Assembly: GCF_016745095.1 (NCBI RefSeq)
Contig: NZ_CP067087.1
Span: 2,530,501-2,594,500, forward strand
Reading direction: 5' to 3'
Length of the DNA stretch: 64,000 bases
Origin: Croceicoccus sp. YJ47
GTDB taxonomy: Bacteria; Pseudomonadota; Alphaproteobacteria; Sphingomonadales; Sphingomonadaceae
Under the pieces are notes generated by a model that saw only the letters and a program-made list of their open reading frames with translations, ran no database searches and was not told the DNA's origin. The translations under genes were made by a program, and so were the position numbers. Positions within the stretch are counted from its first letter, which is position 1; each line of letters starts with the position of its first letter. This document shows positions 41,376 through 49,071 of the stretch, in pieces.

Positions 41376-43352
41376 ATGAAATTAGTCGCTGCGACCGTGA
41401 AAAACTTCCGATCGGTTGAGGACAGCGAGCAATTCACGCTCGACGAAATCGCCTGTTTAGTAGGCAAGAATGAAGCGGGTAAGTCTGCGATATTGCAGGC
41501 GCTCGCGGGCGTGAATCCTCATCCGGCAGCGCCGTTCGAGTACAACAAAGAGCGAGACTATCCTAGGCGGCACCTCACCAAGTATGACGAAAGGCACGAA
41601 GGTGGTGCGGCCCCTGTCGCTATCACCGAGTGGAGCGTTAGCGACGAAGCGAAAGCACTTATTACCGATGAATTCGGTGAAGATGCCGTTATGGAAGGCA
41701 CTTTGACGATAACTTCGGGGTACGGCGGGAAATCGATTTGGACTATGCCAATTAACCGAGAGGCTGCGGTCGAGCATATACTGACTAGTTCAAATCTCTC
41801 TGCCTCTGAACTCGCCCAAGCGCGCGCGGCGGTGGCGAAGAGCACAAAAAACGACCAAGCGAAGGCGTTAAGGGAGATTGAAGGGGCGTCGGAAAAGTTG
41901 GCCGCGCTTGCCGCCAAGCTCGATTCTTTCTCTGGCGACGTCTTGGCGCGAGTCCGCTCTCTTTGGGAGCCTCTGATCCCCCGCTTCATGTATTTCTCGA
42001 ACTACGATCGCATGGCGGGGGAAGTGCAAATCGAGCAGCTTCAAGACAGAAACCAGATGACGCAGCTCCGCAGCGACGAGCGGCGGTCTCTTGAACTGTT
42101 CCAGGATTTTCTTTCATTCGCAGGAACATCAGTAAGTGAAATTATCGCGGCGAAGACCTACGAGACCTTCAATGCGCGCCTGAAAGCCGCGTCTAACACC
42201 GTGACGGACGAAATCTTCGAATACTGGACGCAAAACCCTTTCCTATCCGTCGAGGTGACGGTTGGCTCAGCAAAACCAGGCGACCCCCCGCCACTGAATA
42301 GTGGTACGATCGCACGAGCGCGCGTCTACAATAGCATCCACCGGGTTGATGTGCCATTCTCAGAGCGAAGCGCGGGTTTCGTGTGGTTCTTCTCATTTCT
42401 CGTTAAGTTCGCGCAGGTGAAAGATGACGAAGTTCCAGTCATACTCCTGCTTGATGAGCCGGGGCTGACACTGCACGGCAAAGCTCAGGCCGACCTGCTA
42501 CGGTTCTTTCGAGAAAAGCTGGCCCCCCATCATCAGTTAATCTACTCAACTCATTCGCCGTTCATGGTTGACCCAGAGAGGCTTACGTCTGCTCGAATAG
42601 TCGAAGACGCTGCCTACCTTGCTCGAGGAAACAAGTTTGAGACGCAAGGTACAAAGGTCAGAGACGATGTCCTAGGAAAAGATCCCGATACGGTCTTTCC
42701 CCTTCAGGGGGCCCTCGGTTACGAGATTACCCAGACACTTTTCGTCGGTAAGCATACCCTGCTGGTCGAAGGGCCCAGTGATGTTCTTTATCTACAGGCT
42801 CTGTCCGCCGCCCTAAAACGGAAGGGGAGGACCGGCCTTGATCCTCGTTGGACTATGTGCCCCACCGGAGGGATCGGCAACATCAAACCATTCGTTTCTC
42901 TATTTAAGGGATCTGAGATGAATATTGCCGTTCTCGCTGACTACGCATCGGGGCAGAAAAAACTAATCGAGAGTCTTCGCAGCTCGACAATTCTCGAGAC
43001 CGGGTCGGTTGTTACCTTGAATGAGGCTACTGGGAAAGCTGAGGCTGACGTCGAAGACCTACTGGACCCTGATCTTTTTGTCGATTTGGTGAATGCCACG
43101 TATTCTCTCACAGGAGATAACAGGCTTACCGCTGAAACATTAGATGTAGCCCACCCATCAGAGCGTTTAGTGCAAAAGGCAGAAGCTTACTTCCGCACAT
43201 TGCCGGACACGATCCCAACCTATGACCATTACTCGCCATCCGAGTGGCTCCTCATTCACCCTAATATTCTGGATGAAAGCGCCGGATGCGAAGCGACACT
43301 GGCAAAAGCGGAACCACTGTTCACAAGGCTTAACGGATTGCTGAAGGTTTGA
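41376..43352 (+). CDS. OLD-family ATPase with C-terminal Toprim domain (probable defence protein)
   Basis: This 658-residue protein combines an ABC/SMC-type ATPase and a Toprim nuclease-like domain, the architecture of class 1 OLD (overcoming lysogenisation defect) proteins. Walker A is GKNEAGKS at about residues 30-37. Walker B is VILLLDEPGLTLHG near 356, followed by the histidine switch in LIYSTHSPFMV. The Toprim region starts near 460 with TLLVEGPSDVLYL and has LADYASG where the family usually has a DxD-type acidic site. The start is ATG at 41376 behind AGGAAAG. Codon use is more AT-rich than the host genes. An anti-phage role is family-based inference. Confidence 0.85.
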   Translation: MKLVAATVKNFRSVEDSEQFTLDEIACLVGKNEAGKSAILQALAGVNPHPAAPFEYNKERDYPRRHLTKYDERHEGGAAPVAITEWSVSDEAKALITDEFGEDAVMEGTLTITSGYGGKSIWTMPINREAAVEHILTSSNLSASELAQARAAVAKSTKNDQAKALREIEGASEKLAALAAKLDSFSGDVLARVRSLWEPLIPRFMYFSNYDRMAGEVQIEQLQDRNQMTQLRSDERRSLELFQDFLSFAGTSVSEIIAAKTYETFNARLKAASNTVTDEIFEYWTQNPFLSVEVTVGSAKPGDPPPLNSGTIARARVYNSIHRVDVPFSERSAGFVWFFSFLVKFAQVKDDEVPVILLLDEPGLTLHGKAQADLLRFFREKLAPHHQLIYSTHSPFMVDPERLTSARIVEDAAYLARGNKFETQGTKVRDDVLGKDPDTVFPLQGALGYEITQTLFVGKHTLLVEGPSDVLYLQALSAALKRKGRTGLDPRWTMCPTGGIGNIKPFVSLFKGSEMNIAVLADYASGQKKLIESLRSSTILETGSVVTLNEATGKAEADVEDLLDPDLFVDLVNATYSLTGDNRLTAETLDVAHPSERLVQKAEAYFRTLPDTIPTYDHYSPSEWLLIHPNILDESAGCEATLAKAEPLFTRLNGLLKV

Positions 43353-43430
43353 TTGCTTGCGCTCAAAGACCCGGAAAGCTTGTCGTTCGCCGGATACGCT
43401 GGTTTAGTTCGCAGCACTCAGGCTCTGTGT

Positions 43431-43459
43431 GGGGCGGCGGAAAATGAAACCGCCGCCCC
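43431..43459. terminator. Strong hairpin between the convergent OLD and capsid genes
   Basis: A perfect ten-pair GC stem (GGGGCGGCGG with CCGCCGCCCC) has a nine-base loop. There is no long T run on either side, so it is a likely but not classical terminator. It lies 24 bases past the capsid stop on the minus strand. Confidence 0.6.
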
Positions 43460-43482
43460 TTAGACGCCCTCACGTCTAACTA

Positions 43483-44721
43483 TTATGCGGCGATCTTTTG
43501 CACACGGATTGCGTTAGGATCGAGCACACCGCCGCCGACACGCTTTGTCGCGTAGAAGAGTACGTAGGGCTTGGCGGTGTAGGGGTCGCGCAGGATGCGA
43601 ACGCCGATGCGGTCGTTGATGAGATAGCCGCGGGCGAAGTCACCGAACGCGATCGGGGTTGCCCCGGCCGCCACATTGGGCATGTTCTCATCGATCGTTA
43701 CCGGGCTGCCTAGTAGGGTCGAAGGCTGGTCCGCCATGAAGGCCTCGCGCCAAAGGAAATTGCCTTGGCCGTCCTTCAATTTCGCGACGCGAGCTGCCGT
43801 CGTACTGTTCATCAGCCAATTGGCACCCTGCCGATAAGGCGTGGCCAGCGCATATTTCAGGTCGACCAGCCCGTCAGCCGTTACGTCGGACGCTGCACCG
43901 CTATTAGTTGCGCCGATCTCACCACCGGGGTGAGCAGCGGGCTGATCGGCAGCCGCTACGCCGCCAGGAAGGTATTGGAGAAAACCCAAGGGCTTATTAA
44001 CGCCGTCGCCGGAAACAAAGGCAATTCCTTCTTGGCGCGAAAACTCGTCGCTGAGTTCGGTCGCGATCCATTCTTCGAAATTCAGCTGCGCGTCATCGAT
44101 AAGCCGCTGCGTTGCGGCAGGCTGCGCGTAGATTTCACCGGTCGGAAATGTCAGGGGCGAGAGGCCGGTCGTGCCGGTCTGGGGGCGGTTGGCCGTCTCC
44201 CCGACCCAGCCCGAACCCCATTGCTCATTGCTCCACAGCGTCGAATATCCGTTCACGCCGGTCGTCACCACCTGTGACAAGCCGCGCATAGGCGAAAGAT
44301 GGCTTTGCGCCTTGCGAACCTTGCGGTCCCATTCGACCGGTGCGAGAAAGCCGCCTGCGCTGTTATCGCCTTCCGACATGGCTGCGCGGATCGCCGCCCG
44401 CTCGCCGGTGCCGTTAAGCTCGACCAAGGCCGCTTCTGCTTCAGCTGCGCCGCGCTGCACGTAACTGGCGAAGGTCTGGCGATAGGCGGGATCGGTTGCC
44501 AATCCATCGCTGTTTGTCGAGCCGTTCACCCGCGAAGCCACGCCTTGCACGGCCTGCTCATCAAGAGCCGCCTCGATACGGTCCTGCCGCTCGTCGTACT
44601 TGTTGCGAAAGGCGACGAATGCGTCAGCAAGCTGCGCGATACTCGCGGGCTTCGGATCGGCTTCAGCACGGACGGCGAGCAGGCCGTGATGGGCGCGAGG
44701 ATATTGGAAAGGCTGAAGCAT
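43483..44721 (-). CDS. HK97-fold major capsid protein
   Basis: This is a phage major capsid protein of 412 residues. The first 100-plus residues are helical and charged, like the delta scaffold domain of HK97 gp5. The body then follows the family pattern: GGFLAPVEWDRKV, VGETANRPQTGTTGLSPLTF, IYAQPAATQRLIDDAQLNFEEWIATELSDEF (cited by its ends), SGDGVNKPLGFL, and the C-terminal AFGDFARGYLINDRIGVRILRDPY. A CAGGAACC site precedes the ATG at 44721. No capsid protease, portal or terminase gene is nearby, so particle assembly would need a helper phage. Confidence 0.92.
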   Translation of the reverse strand: MLQPFQYPRAHHGLLAVRAEADPKPASIAQLADAFVAFRNKYDERQDRIEAALDEQAVQGVASRVNGSTNSDGLATDPAYRQTFASYVQRGAAEAEAALVELNGTGERAAIRAAMSEGDNSAGGFLAPVEWDRKVRKAQSHLSPMRGLSQVVTTGVNGYSTLWSNEQWGSGWVGETANRPQTGTTGLSPLTFPTGEIYAQPAATQRLIDDAQLNFEEWIATELSDEFSRQEGIAFVSGDGVNKPLGFLQYLPGGVAAADQPAAHPGGEIGATNSGAASDVTADGLVDLKYALATPYRQGANWLMNSTTAARVAKLKDGQGNFLWREAFMADQPSTLLGSPVTIDENMPNVAAGATPIAFGDFARGYLINDRIGVRILRDPYTAKPYVLFYATKRVGGGVLDPNAIRVQKIAA

Positions 44722-44795
44722 TTGGACGGTTCCTGTTAACTGATTACAGGCTCCAGATGGCACAGGCGTTTTGGGAAAAACCCGGTTTACGCCAA

Positions 44796-45179
44796 CTATT
44801 TTGCAGCGGCGCGAAGGTGGCGTCGGTATCGTTCCGCCAGTTGCGCTGCCACCGCCTGTAACGTTTGGCGATCGTCGATTTGCCATTGTCGTTCAGGCAA
44901 GTGCCGTCCGCCTCGGCATTCCAATCGGCGCACGCGTTCTGCCACGATCAAGCTTGCTGTATCGATTTCTGCATCTCGTGCGAGTGTAGCCACCGGTGTT
45001 AGGTGATCAGGGTTTAGCAATTCGATGAGTAGATCCGCCGGGTCGGTGTCGACATAACGAATTGCCTCCGCCGCCACCTCGCGTGCGAGACGCTGCGCTC
45101 GCTGCGATACCGACCCTTCGCCGTGGGCTGCCTGGACAACAGCCGCCCGCTCGATGGCTGGCCTCCGGGGGCGAGCCAT
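44796..45179 (-). CDS. Hypothetical protein, satellite element
   Basis: This 127-residue charged helical protein begins MARPRRPAIERAAVV. It contains EVAAEAIRYVDTDPADLLIELLNPDHLTPV in its middle (quoted in part) and an arginine-rich end. It is not recognised. It lies upstream of the capsid gene in the same direction with a 74-base gap. The start is chosen by codon pattern; longer in-frame starts overlap the upstream gene. Confidence 0.55.
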   Translation of the reverse strand: MARPRRPAIERAAVVQAAHGEGSVSQRAQRLAREVAAEAIRYVDTDPADLLIELLNPDHLTPVATLARDAEIDTASLIVAERVRRLECRGGRHLPERQWQIDDRQTLQAVAAQLAERYRRHLRAAAK

Positions 45180-45211
45180 CGCATAGACGCCAAGCAGGCC
45201 GGGTGGCAGTC

Positions 45212-45451
45212 TCAATGCTGCGTTCCCATTGCCTGCCGCTCCATCGTATCGGTCGCGTCCCGCATCCATTCGACAGCCGCGATCGGATCGCCGTGCAATT
45301 TAGTGGCGAGGTTATGGGTGGCGTAAATCGAGGCAATCAGCGCATCGATCGGCGCAACGCCGCGTTCGATAAGCTTTTCGTGAAGCGAGCCGTGCAGTTT
45401 CTGCGCCATCTCGATTACAGGCTGGATGCGTTCAAACTCATCATTTGTCAT
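45212..45451 (-). CDS. Hypothetical protein, satellite element (79 aa)
   Basis: This small acidic helical protein starts MTNDEFERIQPVIEMAQKLH and continues with ALIASIYATHNLATKLHGDP. No family is recognised. It reads in the same direction as the capsid and replication genes and is preceded by a gap containing a hairpin. Its low-ambiguity ATG and sensible composition suggest a real gene. Confidence 0.6.
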   Translation of the reverse strand: MTNDEFERIQPVIEMAQKLHGSLHEKLIERGVAPIDALIASIYATHNLATKLHGDPIAAVEWMRDATDTMERQAMGTQH

Positions 45452-45602
45452 GGGTTAGATCCTTCGGTGCAGGTCAGCCCCTACGGGGCTGCATTGAACT
45501 TTTTATTCTGAAACTGCTTTCGGTGAAAATGGTGGGCAGCGAGTGGTCATGGTGGGATGGCCCTCCAAAGTTTTGACCGGGGGGTGCCGTCGATGGATCG
45601 TC
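45452..45602. other. Non-coding gap with hairpin in the satellite element
   Basis: Between the replication gene and the capsid-side genes there is no supportable gene. CAGCCCC/GGGGCTG with a three-base loop (45475-45491) forms a strong hairpin that may end the replication transcript. A GC-rich stretch with six consecutive Gs lies near 45580. A packaging site would have to be somewhere in the element, and this gap is a candidate, but I see no proof. Confidence 0.4.
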
Positions 45603-47687
45603 TCATCTGACGGGGCCTGTTTTGCCCTGAACCTGTGCAGCAGTTTGGGCCGGGCTTTCAGCATTGTCAGCAGGTGCGGCGGGCCTACTGGCCGCGCCTG
45701 ATTGATACGTAGTATCTATAGGGTGTATTACGCGGTTGATTCCTGCGGGTCTCCGGTCGTTTGCGGAACGTGTTTCCGGAGCGTTTCCGGTTACGTTTCC
45801 GGTTTTCCGGAGACCGAATATATCCTTCCCTTCGGCGGTGTCGCGCCAAAGAAATCCACGCTCAATTTCACCTATGCGGAACAGCCGATCCATAGCCGCG
45901 ACGAGCCGATCTTTCTTCAATCCTTTGGCCTCTGCCATCGTGGCGAAGATCTTCGGAGCATAGTTCGCACCGACCTTTTCAGACACGTGCCGCCGCTCGG
46001 AAGTCCGCTGTGCCAAGCAGCGAAGGAAGGCTTCATTCTCGCTGTTGGCTCTCGATACCTCGGCCAGTTCTTTGCGCGTATCGGGGGGCAGATCGCTATC
46101 CAGAACATAGGCCCAATCGTGCCAGCGGAAGCGCACCGCTTCGCCTTTGCGGGTGTAATTCGCTTTGCCTACGGTTAGTATGCGAGCGTCAGGATCAGCG
46201 ATAAATCCTTCGCTGTCCCGTTCGTGGTCGATGGTTATTTGCGATCGAACGGCATTCAGCCAGGCGGTCGAGCCTGAGTAGCTGTCCCCGCTCTTGTTGG
46301 GGTGGCCGATTAGAACAATGGCTGCGCCCGTCTCACCGGCCAAGCGGTTCAGCAGGTTCACGAACTGCGTTACCTCACCGCGGTCGTTCTCGTTGCCCGT
46401 GAATAGGTGCGCCACGTTGTCCAGAAAAACGAGCTTGCTGCCGGTTGTCCCGATCATCTTTACCAAGCGGTGATAGGTAGGCGTAGGGCGCAGTATCCCG
46501 TCCTGCCCGAACGTCGATAAGGCATTATCCAGTTCGCCGCGAAGGCTTATCAGATGCAGCCGATCGGCAAGGCTGTCCATTGGAAGCTCCAACGCTGCGC
46601 AGATATGTTCCTGCCGCCAATGGAGTTCTTCCGGCGGGTCTTCGCAGGTTAGATAGATTGTTGCGCAGGGCTGAACCGTGAGGCCAAGGCAGGAGATACC
46701 GCCGGCGGCTGCCGTTGCGAATTGCTGTCCGCTAAGGCTTTTGCCTGCGCTGCCCACACCGGTGTAAAGAGTAACCTCCCCTGCCGGCGCAGCGTGCTCG
46801 ATGGCAAAGGCTTTTTTGTGAGCCCGTTTACCCGCCAGGTCGATCAGGTCGAGTGTGTGAAAAGGCTGGCCCGCGTCCGTTGCCTTGTCGACCAGCTTGC
46901 GCAGATCCTCTGACGTTCCGGTCCAATCAAGAATGTCGCCTTTCGAGGGCAGGCCCGGCAGTTCGATGATATGGGCGGTGCCCTCAGCCAGTTCGATCGC
47001 CTCTTTGGCATCTGCAGCCTGCTTAACGCCCGTCGCGTCATTATCGGGCAGGATGTAGACCGTTCGGCCCTTCACATAGGCGCTGAACTCGAAACCCTTC
47101 CAATCCTTGTGCGAGGTTGCAAGCAAGCCCCAGCTGGCCAGCTTGTCCGCCTTGGCCTCGCCCTCCGCCATGTAGATCGGCATATCGCGGTTGGCCGTGA
47201 CAAGATCGGGAAGGCGGTAGGGAACGCGATCCTCACCTTGCCCAAGCTGCCACCCCCCGTTGTCATCGGGGCGATCGAACTTGAAAATCTTCTCACGGCC
47301 ATCATCGCCAGGTTCGATACGGTGTTTGCGATAGGCGATGGCCCCGCCGCTGGTTTTGAAGTTGAATGTCGCGACGATTCGCTGCCCCTTGCGTAGGGGC
47401 ACAGCATGGTCGCGCGCAGCCTCAGCTTTCGCGATCGGCGGGTGCCATGGGATATTATCGTTCTTCGAAAGCCGCTCCTGCAGGAAACCATCGGCGCGCA
47501 AGCGGTCTTTCTCGGCAAGCGGGTCGGCACCATTGAAGCAATGGACAAGGCACCCGTCGGGGGCGCTGGGTTCGACCTTGATAGCTACACCCCGGTCCCT
47601 GGCACTATGCCCGATGGCAGGAATGAGAGCCTGCCCACCGGTCACTGTGCCGCCATAGTGGCGAGCGATTGCACGAAGGTCAGTCAT
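45603..47687 (-). CDS. Toprim plus RecA-like helicase replication protein
   Basis: This is a 694-residue primase/helicase-type protein. An N-terminal segment and a DnaG-like Toprim domain come first, with IYMAEGEAKADKL at about 170-182 and YILPDNDATG at about 210-219 supplying the acidic residues. A RecA/RepA-like ATPase domain follows, with Walker A GVGSAGKS near 308 and Walker B KLVFLDNVAH near 416. The C-terminus has a helical region and a disordered alanine-rich tail. It would drive autonomous replication of the element. The ATG at 47687 overlaps the stop of the preceding small gene. Confidence 0.88.
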   Translation of the reverse strand: MTDLRAIARHYGGTVTGGQALIPAIGHSARDRGVAIKVEPSAPDGCLVHCFNGADPLAEKDRLRADGFLQERLSKNDNIPWHPPIAKAEAARDHAVPLRKGQRIVATFNFKTSGGAIAYRKHRIEPGDDGREKIFKFDRPDDNGGWQLGQGEDRVPYRLPDLVTANRDMPIYMAEGEAKADKLASWGLLATSHKDWKGFEFSAYVKGRTVYILPDNDATGVKQAADAKEAIELAEGTAHIIELPGLPSKGDILDWTGTSEDLRKLVDKATDAGQPFHTLDLIDLAGKRAHKKAFAIEHAAPAGEVTLYTGVGSAGKSLSGQQFATAAAGGISCLGLTVQPCATIYLTCEDPPEELHWRQEHICAALELPMDSLADRLHLISLRGELDNALSTFGQDGILRPTPTYHRLVKMIGTTGSKLVFLDNVAHLFTGNENDRGEVTQFVNLLNRLAGETGAAIVLIGHPNKSGDSYSGSTAWLNAVRSQITIDHERDSEGFIADPDARILTVGKANYTRKGEAVRFRWHDWAYVLDSDLPPDTRKELAEVSRANSENEAFLRCLAQRTSERRHVSEKVGANYAPKIFATMAEAKGLKKDRLVAAMDRLFRIGEIERGFLWRDTAEGKDIFGLRKTGNVTGNAPETRSANDRRPAGINRVIHPIDTTYQSGAASRPAAPADNAESPAQTAAQVQGKTGPVR

Positions 47688-47911
47688 GCCGCGGCCCTCC
47701 GCTTGCAATCACGATGGATCAGTATGGGCAGGCCCCGGCGGATGGCGGGCTGCATCAAAGCCTCCATGACTAAAGCCACCGAACCGGATTCCGTGCGGTC
47801 AGGACCGTTGAAACCCGCTCCGACAAACCGGCCAATGAAACCGTCACCATGGGGTGACGGCTCAATTAGCCATGCGCGGCAGGGGAGGTTCGGAAACTCA
47901 ATCACCATCAT
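47684..47911 (-). CDS. Hypothetical protein, satellite element (75 aa)
   Basis: This 75-residue protein begins MMVIEFPNLPCRAWLIEPSP and ends in a basic HRDCKRRAAA. It overlaps the replication gene (ATGA) and the gene before it, so it is part of a coupled operon. Function unknown. Confidence 0.6.
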   Translation of the reverse strand: MMVIEFPNLPCRAWLIEPSPHGDGFIGRFVGAGFNGPDRTESGSVALVMEALMQPAIRRGLPILIHRDCKRRAAA

Positions 47912-48240
47912 CAGCGATCCTCCCCACCGGGATCGCTGAACGGACAACCGGGTCCACGATCGAAGCTGTGACCATATCCGCGGGGGTCGTCTTCGGTTGC
48001 TACGTCCCCGCCAGCGTCGGAGATTGCACAGCCCGGTCCATGCTCGGTGCTAACGGTGACACGCGGCGAAAACATGAAATCGTCTTCAAGGTCCGTCGCG
48101 TCTTCAAGGTCAGGGTCGCCGTCGATCTCGTCCAGCTCATCGATCGCGCGTTGCAGCATGCTGTCGATGACGGATCGGGGTGCATGATCTATGCCAAGCA
48201 TATAGGACAGCGTGGGCGGCAGTTTGATCTGGTCGATCAT
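47911..48240 (-). CDS. Hypothetical acidic protein, satellite element (109 aa)
   Basis: A strongly acidic protein starting MIDQIKLPPTLSYMLGIDHA, with a centre rich in Asp and Glu and two GPGC motifs in its second half (GPGCAISD and GPGCPFSD). The low charge resembles phage DNA-mimic or anti-restriction proteins, but nothing specific is recognised. It overlaps its neighbours by 1-4 bases. Confidence 0.6.
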   Translation of the reverse strand: MIDQIKLPPTLSYMLGIDHAPRSVIDSMLQRAIDELDEIDGDPDLEDATDLEDDFMFSPRVTVSTEHGPGCAISDAGGDVATEDDPRGYGHSFDRGPGCPFSDPGGEDR

Positions 48241-48470
48241 GGTTGCACCCCCTTCGCTGCCTTGTGAGCGGCGACGAACGTCTGATCGAGTTCGCCCAGC
48301 TTCAGCAACACGTTATGGCAGAGCACACCAATCGCCGAGAAAGCGTCGGACTCCCGCTCGTCTATCGCTTCCGAACCGCACAGAATTTCGGTGGTATGTT
48401 CGATGCGTTTGAGGTCGATAGACAATTCTTCGAATGCCAGGACGGCATCCCATAGGTTGAGGTCGCTCAT
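48237..48470 (-). CDS. Hypothetical protein, satellite element (77 aa)
   Basis: This 77-residue helical protein begins MSDLNLWDAVLAFEELSIDL. Its start overlaps the previous gene and its stop overlaps the next, both by four bases. No family recognised. Confidence 0.6.
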   Translation of the reverse strand: MSDLNLWDAVLAFEELSIDLKRIEHTTEILCGSEAIDERESDAFSAIGVLCHNVLLKLGELDQTFVAAHKAAKGVQP

Positions 48471-48766
48471 AGTGACGCCTCCGTCTCGTCTTGGAGGGGC
48501 CAGCGGTTTACCATGCGAAGCCCGCCAGCGTAGCCGCGCGCCTGCTTGTAGGTGGCGTAGGTCTCCGGGGTGTGCGCCGGGTGTTCCGGCTCCACGGTGA
48601 CCTGAAACATGCCGCCAATGTCACGAATGACGACGCGGTGCCGGGGATCGGTGAATGCGGAAAGCACTGGCTTTTTCGCGCGGGTGGCGGTAGCTTCTTT
48701 GGCGTTGGTCTCAAACAACACTTTCGAAGCCCCTGCGCCGCTGGCGTGGGGGTTTTTCGTTTCCAT
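48467..48766 (-). CDS. Hypothetical protein, satellite element (99 aa)
   Basis: This 99-residue protein has a basic first half and a compact second half (VVIRDIGGMFQVTVEPEHPA, then a helical YATYKQARGYAGGL). It begins at ATG 48766, overlapping the AlpA-like stop (TGATG), with GTG at 48769 as alternative. It is the first gene downstream of the regulator in the minus-strand operon. Function unknown. Confidence 0.6.
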   Translation of the reverse strand: METKNPHASGAGASKVLFETNAKEATATRAKKPVLSAFTDPRHRVVIRDIGGMFQVTVEPEHPAHTPETYATYKQARGYAGGLRMVNRWPLQDETEASL

Positions 48767-48942
48767 CACACGCCCTCCGAACTGAAAGCGCGCTCCAGCT
48801 CGCTCTTTCGGAAATACAGCTTCCGCCCTTTGCGGATGCAGGGGAGGAGTCCCTTTTCCGCCATGTGATAAACTGCGCGGGGGGTTTCCCCGATATAATC
48901 AGCTGCCGCCTTGGCGCCACCTAGAAGATCATTTGAAAGCAT
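48766..48942 (-). CDS. AlpA/excisionase-like DNA-binding protein (58 aa)
   Basis: This is a 58-residue winged helix-turn-helix of the HTH_17/AlpA type: GGAKAAADYIGETPRAVYHM is the helix-turn-helix, and LLPCIRKGRKLYFRKSELERAF the wing with the final helix. In P4-like satellites such proteins act in excision or activation of the element. I chose ATG 48942; a longer reading from 49128 would run through the palindromic control region and is unlikely. It is the first gene of the leftward operon. Confidence 0.8.
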   Translation of the reverse strand: MLSNDLLGGAKAAADYIGETPRAVYHMAEKGLLPCIRKGRKLYFRKSELERAFSSEGV

Positions 48943-48978
48943 TTGAATAGACTCCTGCAATTCCGTAGTGTCACACGT

Positions 48979-49003
48979 TGAAACGTTGCTATGCAATGTT
49001 TCA
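48979..49003. promoter_or_regulatory. 25-bp palindrome in the divergent control region
   Basis: The arms TGAAACGTTGC and GCAATGTTTCA match in 10 of 11 positions as inverted repeats around TAT. It lies 37 bases upstream of the AlpA-like start and between the two divergent operons, so it is a likely operator for one of the two regulators. Confidence 0.7.
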
Positions 49004-49009
49004 CAGGTA

Positions 49010-49036
49010 ATCCGTAACGGATCTTTAACCGCTACG
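49010..49036. promoter_or_regulatory. Second palindromic operator cluster
   Basis: ATCCGT-A-ACGGAT (49010-49022) is a perfect inverted repeat. An overlapping longer one pairs CGTAACGG (49013-49020) with CCGCTACG (49029-49036) with one mismatch. Both lie just ahead of the rightward regulator gene. Confidence 0.6.
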
Positions 49037-49071
49037 CAATACAGCTTTGCAAACTTTCTTAGGAGACCGTC

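Noticed and set aside
45007-45336. A minus-strand frame overlapping the two small satellite genes
   Set aside because: It overlaps both better-supported small genes in another frame and has a low-complexity, Arg/Pro-rich composition typical of shadow frames.
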